Below, piece after piece: positions 1 to 5,058 of a stretch of DNA of 5,058 nt (position 1 is the stretch's first letter; every line of letters begins with the position of its first letter). The notes under the pieces are model-generated. The model saw only the letters and a program-made list of their open reading frames with translations, did no database searches and was not told where the DNA came from. This DNA comes from an uncultured Lachnospiraceae bacterium (GTDB lineage Bacteria > Bacillota > Clostridia > Lachnospirales > Lachnospiraceae), in the NCBI GenBank assembly GCA_947177105.1, contig CAMWTF010000219.1, positions 1 to 5,058 on the forward strand, read 5' to 3'. Both the position numbers and the translations under genes were made by a program.

Positions 1-1620
1 CCTGAGTAGCTCAAAGAGTTCCCTGTTGACTCCTTCCAGATTGGTAATATGACTGGCCATCAAATAGTGGGGCTGATTCAGCAATTTTACCAACTCATCA
101 CTGGCAATAAAGGAGTGCATATCCGGCACGGGCTGGTAATCCCCGCTGATATAGATCGGCTCCCCCTGTCCTGCCCGGTATATCCGCACACCGTCGATCT
201 CAAATGCGGACCGGATCTGGTCCATAATCTCTTCCATGGGACCAACGCCTTCCGAGAACAGCCGTATGCCGATATCGGCCACCACATCCGCCAGGTACTC
301 TGCTTTTTCCAGCGGGTTCATAGTATGGCGGATGAATTGTCCCTCCTCCACTATATCCCCGTGTTTATCCTCCTCATAGATCACAAAACGGTTTTTGCCC
401 TTGAATTTGGCCAGATACAGGCATTTATCCGCTTTTCTAAACAGCTCATCATAGGTGCAGCCATCCGTGGGAGCTTTGCTGATGCCGATGGACAAGGTGA
501 CCTTACAGCTTTCTTCCTGGTTCTCAAAAGTACTCTGTACCTGTTTGCGTATGGAGGTCAAAACTGCCCGCAGCTGCATCTCTGTATTGATCCAGTTGGT
601 AAAAATAAAAAATTCATCTCCGCCAAAGCGTCCCACAATTCCCCGCCCGTTCATGGTGCCGTTGATGATGGAAGCAACCTGACCTATAACCTTATCCCCA
701 TACATATGTCCGTAGGTGTCATTGATATTCTTAAAATTGTCTATGTCTATCATAGCCATATAATGAATATCGCTGTCGGTCGCCAGCATCTCCGCCACAT
801 ATTCCGCACAGGCGCGCTTATTCAACAGGCCGGTGAAGGAATCCTTGCCCTCCGCAGTGGCATAGTAAGGAATGGCATCTTCCACTTTCTGGTCCAGCAT
901 CCGCAGGATACCCAATACAATTCTCTGATTATTGTGCTTGTAGATCACCTTGCCTTCAATGTGGAACAGACCCATTATAGTCCTGTGGCGGGGTATGGGG
1001 CCCCGCAGGTCACAGCTGAAATTCTCCTGGGCGCTAAGCAGATGCTGGCAAAATACCTCCAGCTCCTCCTGATAACTTTCTCTGGGGTACATGGCGGAGA
1101 CACTCTCCCGGAACTCCTTCAGGCTGCATTTCACCAGTACGGTGGACTTGATACCCACATAGCGGAACACGGCAATGCTATCCTGTTCCACATCATAATC
1201 AAAGAGATACTCCTGATACATGGACAGAAGCGCCCGGTACTTATTGGCATCATTGGAGGCTTGCAGATATTTCTCCTCTATGGTAAACAGATTGTAAATG
1301 GTCAAGTCCCATACATGCACCCCATTCACAGTATGACCGTTGTCACTGATGGTCAGATCCACCTGCCGAAAGACGTCCTCCATCCCCCGCATGGCTGTCA
1401 GTATCCGCACGGATCCACCCGGCGCACGGCCGTCAAAAGCCTGGCAGAATTCCTCCCGCAGATCCGGATGGATGCAGTCCGCCATACAGATGCCCACGGT
1501 TTTCCCTAAAAAATGATAAAAATGCTCATCCGCCATCTGCACCATATATTCTTTGTTGATGGCAGCGCTGCAATAAACCATATCGGATGGCAATGCGTCT
1601 ATGTACTCCGCAATCTTCAT
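1..1620 (-). CDS. PAS/GGDEF diguanylate cyclase with GAF-like C-terminus (3' end cut by window)
   Basis: Predicted cytoplasmic enzyme that condenses two GTP into cyclic di-GMP. I read 540 codons from the ATG at 1618-1620 with no stop before the left edge, so the C-terminus is missing. Residues about 10-112 and 136-245 look like two divergent PAS folds, joined by a helix. The GGDEF domain covers about 258-416: it opens with DSFTGLLNKR (D260), has the metal and substrate motif DIDNFKNINDTYGH (D292, N300, D309 match the Mg- and guanine-binding residues of PleD), an intact GGDEF at 333-337 (bases 610-624), and closes with the usual ADKCLYLAKFKGKNRF. The inhibitory I-site (RxxD, five residues before GGDEF) reads NGRG, so it is absent. 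Residues 437-540 resemble the start of a GAF domain. No membrane segment or signal peptide is visible. It lies 82 bp downstream of the hybrid kinase in the same direction, so co-transcription is likely. The cyclase call is firm; the PAS and GAF labels are inferred from the pattern. Confidence 0.93.
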   Translation of the reverse strand, partial: MKIAEYIDALPSDMVYCSAAINKEYMVQMADEHFYHFLGKTVGICMADCIHPDLREEFCQAFDGRAPGGSVRILTAMRGMEDVFRQVDLTISDNGHTVNGVHVWDLTIYNLFTIEEKYLQASNDANKYRALLSMYQEYLFDYDVEQDSIAVFRYVGIKSTVLVKCSLKEFRESVSAMYPRESYQEELEVFCQHLLSAQENFSCDLRGPIPRHRTIMGLFHIEGKVIYKHNNQRIVLGILRMLDQKVEDAIPYYATAEGKDSFTGLLNKRACAEYVAEMLATDSDIHYMAMIDIDNFKNINDTYGHMYGDKVIGQVASIINGTMNGRGIVGRFGGDEFFIFTNWINTEMQLRAVLTSIRKQVQSTFENQEESCKVTLSIGISKAPTDGCTYDELFRKADKCLYLAKFKGKNRFVIYEEDKHGDIVEEGQFIRHTMNPLEKAEYLADVVADIGIRLFSEGVGPMEEIMDQIRSAFEIDGVRIYRAGQGEPIYISGDYQPVPDMHSFIASDELVKLLNQPHYLMASHITNLEGVNRELFELLR

Positions 1621-1630
1621 ATTTACCTTA

Positions 1631-1635
1631 CTCCT
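1631..1635 (-). promoter_or_regulatory. Ribosome binding site of the diguanylate cyclase
   Basis: The minus strand reads AGGAG followed by TAAGGTAAAT and the ATG at 1620. The AGGAG is 10 nt from the start, slightly long, and the TAAGG between them could also pair with 16S rRNA at closer range. No other ATG, GTG or TTG in the frame immediately upstream has a better site, which supports this start. Confidence 0.7.
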
Positions 1636-1645
1636 GCATATCTGC

Positions 1646-1664
1646 AGTTTGGTTAAACCAAACT
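1646..1664. repeat. Perfect 9+1+9 inverted repeat between kinase and cyclase genes
   Basis: AGTTTGGTT and AACCAAACT are exact reverse complements separated by one base. It sits 25 bp before the cyclase ATG and 38 bp after the kinase stop. The symmetry and tight centre fit a dimeric regulator's operator; as RNA it could form an 8-bp stem with a 3-nt loop just ahead of the ribosome binding site. No T-run follows it on the minus strand, so it is not a typical intrinsic terminator. A second small inverted repeat (CTGCA, GATA, TGCAG on the minus strand; 1634-1647) abuts it and overlaps the AGGAG, so the leader could fold over the ribosome binding site. The symmetry is seen directly; the function is inferred. 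Confidence 0.6.
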
Positions 1665-1702
1665 CCCGCTGTGCCTTGCAATACTGCGTAAATCAGTAAA
1701 AG

Positions 1703-4700
1703 CTATTCCTTGGGCCTTAAAATTTTATCAAGCTCCTTCATCAAAACCTCAATATTAATGGGTTTTGCAATATGGCCGTTCATCCCGCTGTTTAAAGCCT
1801 CCTGCTTATCCTCCTCAAAGGCGTTGGCAGTCATGGCCAGGATGGGGATGGATGCCAGCTCGCGGTTCTCCAGCTTACGGATGGCCTTGGTAGCCTCATA
1901 GCCATTCATTACCGGCATCTGCACATCCATCAGCACCAGCTGATAATACCCCGGCTGGGACCGACGGATCATATCCACGGCTATCTGTCCGTTCTCCGCA
2001 ACTTCAGTGGAGAATCCCGCCCCTTCCAGAATGGCCACGGCAATCTCCTGATTCAGTTCATTGTCCTCTGTCAACAGGATACGGCCCGTGTGGATTTCTT
2101 CCTGTGTATCGCCGCCAGCGCTCGCTTTTTTCTCCGTATTGACAATAGAAGTCAGGCATCCCCTCAGTTCGGACAAAAACAGCGGCTTGCTGCAGAAGGC
2201 CGTCACACCGGCCTCCAGCGCCTCATCCTCAATGTCAGCCCAGTCGTAGGCTGTCAGGACAATAATGGGTACGTTCTTCCCCGTCTCCTGGCGGATCCTG
2301 CGGGCCACCTCCACGCCGTTCATATCGGGCAGCAGCCAGTCAATCACGTAGACATAATAGTTGTCTTTTCGCATAACCGCCTGACGGGTGCGCAGTACAG
2401 CCTCTTTTCCGGACAGAGTCCACTCCGCCCTCAGACCAATCTGCTGAAGCATACTGGATACGCTGTCACAGGTATTAAAGTCATCATCCACCACCAGGGC
2501 CCGCAAACCCTTCAACTCGGGTATGGTCTGGGATTCTTTCTTCCCGGAGTACAGGCGGAAGGTAAATGAGACAACGCACTCCGTGCCCACGCCTTGTTTG
2601 CTCTTTACTTCTATAGAACCATTCATCAGATCGACGATGTTCTTGGTGATGGACATACCTAATCCGGTTCCCTGGATCTTACTTATAGTGGAATTTCGCT
2701 CCCGCTCAAAGGGCTCAAATATACGAGACACAAACTCCTCGCTCATGCCGATACCCGTATCCATGATACGAAACTCATAATTGCCGTACCCTGCCGGAGC
2801 CCCGGGAATCTCAAGCACCTTAATGGCCACCTTGCCGCCCGCGCCGGTATACTTCACGGCATTGCTGAGCAGATTCAGCAGTACCTGGTTCAGCCGCAGC
2901 CCGTCACAATAGATGTCCTCATTCTGAATGTCCATGGCATCCATAAACAGTTCCAGCTGTTTGGAGTGTACATCCGCCTGTATGATACTGCGCAGGTTGT
3001 GCAGAATGTCCGGCAGACTGCAGGGCTTCTCATCCAAGTGCATCTTGCCGCTCTCAATGCGACTCATGTCAAGAATATCATTGATCAAGCTCAGCAGGTG
3101 GTTCCCGGAGGTCATGATCTTCTTGAGGTACATCTCCACATGCTCTCTGTGATCAATGTGTGTGAGGGCCAAAGTTGTAAATCCGATGATGGCGTTCATA
3201 GGCGTACGTATATCATGGGACATGTTGGAGAGGAACACGCTCTTTGCCTTGTTGGCCCGATTGGCCTGAGACAGCGCATCCTCCAGCAGAGCCTTTTTCT
3301 CCATCTCATTGCGGGTCTCCTCGTCTACACTGCGCAGACCCAGAACGATACCTCTGTTTTTATCCCATTCCCCGGCCCGCACGGCGGCCATCTGGAAATA
3401 TCGTATTTCTCCGCAGCAGATAGTGCGGAAATTGATATAGCACATCTTTTTCTGGGAGAGTTCTCTGCCCAGCCACTCGCAGGAAGTCGCCTCCCTCAGA
3501 GCCTCTTTGTCCTCCTCGAAAACGCCGTTTTCTATGTAGCGTCCCATGCAGTCTTCCAAGGACAACTCCCCGGCAAAAATCGTCTGTAAGATATCTTCCC
3601 CGCATTCCCCGATGCGGAGAGCATTGCCCAGTCCAGTGTTCAGATCAAAATAGCAGACCAGACTGTACTCAATACTGAGTGCATGAATCAGCTCTATCTG
3701 ATGCCGCTCCTTCTCCCGCTGTTTCATCTCCTCCCGCTGCTTTTGGGCCGTGCAGTCCAATAGGAACCGCTGGTAGATCAGTTCCCCATTTTCCCGTATA
3801 AGCTTGATATTGCCCATGATATGCAAAATGTGGCCCTCTGTGTGCTGTATGCGATACGCCACATTGATGCTGTCCCCTTCTTTTTCCAGGGACTGAAGGC
3901 TCTCCTGCAGCTTAAGCCGATCTTCCTCCACAACCGATGCCGCCATCATATCAAAGCCCGCCGCCATCAAGTCCTCCATGGACTCGTAGCCCAGTATCCG
4001 CAGCGCCGCTCTATTGATGCGGGTAATGCGTGATCCATCCAGACTATGGCACATAATCCCACAATCCATAGAGGTAAATATCGTCTCCAGCGTCTGGGTC
4101 CTTCGAATCAGTTCCTGTGCGTATTCCTGCTCCTTGGTCACATCAATGGCAACACCCACCGTACCCATGACACTGCCATCCAGATCATATAACGGAGATT
4201 TGTAAGTGGTGAGGAGCCTGATCCCGTCCAGGGTCTGGATACACTCGCCAGAGATACAGGTCTCCCTCTTCTCCATGACCATGCGCTCCGACTCGATACA
4301 GGCCGGGTCATCCTGCTCCACATCCCATATATAGGCATGGCGGCGGCCCTGCACCTGGGCTTTGGTTTTGTTCACCGCCTTGCAAAAGCTGTTGTTTACC
4401 TTCTCGTGTACGCCATCCTTATCCTTGTACCAGATCAGATTGGGTACGCTGTTGGCCGTTGTCTCCAGATATTGGCTGGTCTCCCAATAGTCTTTCTCTA
4501 TCTTGCTGGACTGCTGCCAGCGCAGGAAACGAAATTGCAGTTCCGCATCGGATATGGGCAGAGTCCAGACATCCTTGATTTGAGGCAGATATCCGGTCAG
4601 GCTCTCTATCTGTTTCTTGTCCGCCAGCAGAATCAGTTCCACCTCCGGCGCCTTCCAGCCGATAAGCTTTTCTGTCTCACAGACAGCATCCATATCCTGT

Positions 4701-4864
4701 AAGTCAACCAGAATCACATCCGCCCTGGCTGCCAATTCCTCCTGGGGGCAGTCGCTCTCCAGGAATGTATGGGTAAATGACGTCAGCGGATCCATCTTCC
4801 GAATGACCTCAAACCGTCCGGTCTGACGGCTTATGAGATATATTTGCATATGACAATGGTACAT
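1703..4864 (-). CDS. Soluble multi-PAS hybrid sensor histidine kinase with two C-terminal receivers
   Basis: Cytoplasmic hybrid histidine kinase of 1053 residues: it autophosphorylates on His and passes the phosphate to receiver Asp residues. Domains in order: degenerate receiver-like region (about 6-118); PAS (about 128-245); PAS (about 256-376); weaker PAS-like region (about 392-512); charged signalling helix (514-542); HisKA with SNMSHDIRTP, catalytic H550 (codon 3215-3217); HATPase with N668, G1 box DTGIGM (702-707), FEPFER and G2 box GTGLGM (732-737); receiver 1 with D793/D794, phospho-acceptor D842, T871, K893; receiver 2 with E933/D934, D980, T1012, K1034. All kinase and receiver key residues are intact. 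No transmembrane segment is visible, so the cue is probably intracellular. The ATG at 4864 is chosen because GGGGG lies 7 nt before it; an ATG at 4885 (seven residues more) has no such site. There is no HPt or DNA-binding domain. It is the likely first gene of an operon with the GGDEF cyclase. The ligand is unknown. Confidence 0.96.
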   Translation of the reverse strand: MYHCHMQIYLISRQTGRFEVIRKMDPLTSFTHTFLESDCPQEELAARADVILVDLQDMDAVCETEKLIGWKAPEVELILLADKKQIESLTGYLPQIKDVWTLPISDAELQFRFLRWQQSSKIEKDYWETSQYLETTANSVPNLIWYKDKDGVHEKVNNSFCKAVNKTKAQVQGRRHAYIWDVEQDDPACIESERMVMEKRETCISGECIQTLDGIRLLTTYKSPLYDLDGSVMGTVGVAIDVTKEQEYAQELIRRTQTLETIFTSMDCGIMCHSLDGSRITRINRAALRILGYESMEDLMAAGFDMMAASVVEEDRLKLQESLQSLEKEGDSINVAYRIQHTEGHILHIMGNIKLIRENGELIYQRFLLDCTAQKQREEMKQREKERHQIELIHALSIEYSLVCYFDLNTGLGNALRIGECGEDILQTIFAGELSLEDCMGRYIENGVFEEDKEALREATSCEWLGRELSQKKMCYINFRTICCGEIRYFQMAAVRAGEWDKNRGIVLGLRSVDEETRNEMEKKALLEDALSQANRANKAKSVFLSNMSHDIRTPMNAIIGFTTLALTHIDHREHVEMYLKKIMTSGNHLLSLINDILDMSRIESGKMHLDEKPCSLPDILHNLRSIIQADVHSKQLELFMDAMDIQNEDIYCDGLRLNQVLLNLLSNAVKYTGAGGKVAIKVLEIPGAPAGYGNYEFRIMDTGIGMSEEFVSRIFEPFERERNSTISKIQGTGLGMSITKNIVDLMNGSIEVKSKQGVGTECVVSFTFRLYSGKKESQTIPELKGLRALVVDDDFNTCDSVSSMLQQIGLRAEWTLSGKEAVLRTRQAVMRKDNYYVYVIDWLLPDMNGVEVARRIRQETGKNVPIIVLTAYDWADIEDEALEAGVTAFCSKPLFLSELRGCLTSIVNTEKKASAGGDTQEEIHTGRILLTEDNELNQEIAVAILEGAGFSTEVAENGQIAVDMIRRSQPGYYQLVLMDVQMPVMNGYEATKAIRKLENRELASIPILAMTANAFEEDKQEALNSGMNGHIAKPINIEVLMKELDKILRPKE

Positions 4865-4871
4865 AGCTTTT

Positions 4872-4876
4872 CCCCC
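4872..4876 (-). promoter_or_regulatory. Ribosome binding site deciding the kinase start
   Basis: GGGGG followed by AAAAGCT (7 nt) and ATG at 4864. This spacing favours the 4864 start. The longer reading from ATG 4885 is preceded only by A/T-rich sequence (TATTTTGTATA), and the site itself would fall inside that longer frame. The next ATG, at 4849, has no purine-rich site. Confidence 0.75.
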
Positions 4877-4908
4877 AATTAACATTATACAAAATATAAT
4901 ATATAACC

Positions 4909-4921
4909 GGGCAAATTGCCC
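4909..4921 (-). repeat. Small G+C inverted repeat in the kinase leader
   Basis: The minus strand reads GGGCAA-T-TTGCCC, a perfect 6+1+6 inverted repeat. It can be extended by a C-G pair if one G is bulged. It begins about 10 nt into the transcript expected from the promoter upstream and is followed by an A/T-rich stretch that is not a clean U-run. It could be a 5' stabilising hairpin, a weak attenuator or an operator; nothing in the sequence decides between these. Confidence 0.45.
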
Positions 4922-4937
4922 CGATTTTCACACTCTA

Positions 4938-4966
4938 ATTTTATCAATCGTTTGACGTTATGTCAA
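4938..4966 (-). promoter_or_regulatory. Sigma-A type promoter for the kinase-cyclase operon
   Basis: On the minus strand a perfect -35 TTGACA (4961-4966) is followed by a 17-bp spacer and the -10 TAAAAT (4938-4943, one mismatch to TATAAT). The -10 is preceded by TGA, giving an extended -10 TGn element. The start of transcription would be near 4931, leaving a leader of about 67 nt before the ATG at 4864. This is the best promoter match in the window and is correctly oriented for both genes. Confidence 0.8.
4952..4966. promoter_or_regulatory. Inverted repeat overlapping the -35 (possible operator)
   Basis: TTGAC and GTCAA flank a 5-bp centre (ATAAC on the minus strand). The left half forms part of the -35 hexamer, so a dimeric protein bound here would compete with RNA polymerase. 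The arms are only 5 bp, so chance is possible. Confidence 0.35.
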
Positions 4967-4975
4967 TAAAAGAAT

Positions 4976-5037
4976 ATGCCCCGTCACGGAACTGCGGTTA
5001 CGGATTGTTACTTTTCACGGCCTGGGGAAATAGGGCA
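4976..5037. repeat. Repeat-rich patch upstream of the promoter
   Basis: This non-coding stretch carries three short units in one direction on the minus strand: CCGTGA (5015-5020), CCGTAA (4998-5003) and CCGTGA (4984-4989). The last forms the palindrome CCGTGACGG (4981-4989). The patch is bounded by inverted ATGCCC (5032-5037) and GGGCAT (4976-4981), followed on the minus strand by ATTCTTTTATT. It could be a degenerate intergenic repeat, a regulator-binding array, or the terminator end of a gene beyond the right edge. No gene is visible from 5037 to 5058. Confidence 0.35.
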
Positions 5038-5058
5038 TGATTACAGGGGACTCCTGAG

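Noticed and set aside
49..1509. Plus-strand open frame of 486 codons
   Set aside because: It lies codon-on-codon opposite the cyclase. Its end at 1507-1509 is the complement of a TTA Leu codon (residue 38), and the nearest upstream stop at 7-9 is the complement of a CTA Leu codon. The frame stays open because the cyclase avoids TTA, CTA and TCA. The minus-strand frame has unmistakable GGDEF motifs; the plus-strand one shows no recognisable domain.
1646..1664. Intrinsic terminator between the two genes
   Set aside because: The stem is A/T-rich and is followed by GCAGATATGCAGG rather than a U-run, so read-through is more likely.
1621..1702. Separate promoter for the cyclase
   Set aside because: The best pairing I find, TTGCAA with TTTAAC at 18 bp, is weak at the -10 and overlaps the palindrome; not convincing.
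2090..2569. Plus-strand open frame of 159 codons, with others at 2966-3589 and 4337-4702
   Set aside because: All lie opposite the hybrid kinase, in the same codon-on-codon register as the cyclase shadow, with no protein motif and no convincing ribosome binding site. They are antisense shadows.
4862..4885. Kinase start at ATG 4885 (1060 residues)
   Set aside because: There is no ribosome binding site before it, and a clear GGGGG lies 7 nt before the ATG at 4864. The extra seven residues add no motif.
1..5058. CCTGAG at both window ends as a sign of circularity or a direct repeat
   Set aside because: Six bases shared at the two ends is easily chance, and the left end lies inside a coding frame.

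Overview
The window suggests a member of the Bacillota, most likely a gut-type Clostridia of the Lachnospiraceae kind. The basis is large cytoplasmic PAS hybrid kinases paired with PAS/GGDEF proteins, AGGAG or GGGGG ribosome binding sites, a consensus sigma-A promoter, and roughly balanced base composition in the genes with A+T-rich upstream DNA. This is inferred from style; there is no rRNA or other taxonomic marker.

Both real genes lie on the minus strand, so read from right to left. From 5058 to 4865 there is non-coding DNA. It holds a repeat-like patch (about 4976-5037), a near-consensus promoter (-35 TTGACA at 4961-4966, -10 TAAAAT at 4938-4943), a small hairpin in the presumed leader (4909-4921) and a GGGGG ribosome binding site. 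From 4864 to 1703 a 1053-residue soluble hybrid histidine kinase is encoded: a degenerate receiver-like N-terminus, two clear PAS domains, a third PAS-like region, a signalling helix, HisKA, HATPase and two intact receivers. An 82-bp gap (1621-1702) has no convincing promoter or terminator but contains a perfect 9+1+9 inverted repeat. From 1620 to beyond the left edge runs a second gene, seen for 540 codons without a stop. It is a diguanylate cyclase with two PAS-like regions, an intact GGDEF catalytic domain without an inhibitory I-site, and a GAF-like C-terminus cut by the window edge.

The working model is a two-gene signalling operon. An intracellular cue is sensed by the PAS kinase and passed through its own receivers, while the co-transcribed cyclase makes cyclic di-GMP. 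No HPt domain, stand-alone response regulator or DNA-binding output is visible here, so the next step of the relay must lie elsewhere. I see no mobile element, CRISPR array, tRNA, rRNA or obviously new system. The more interesting points are the pseudo-receiver, the cyclase domain order, the missing I-site, the intergenic palindrome and the upstream repeat patch.
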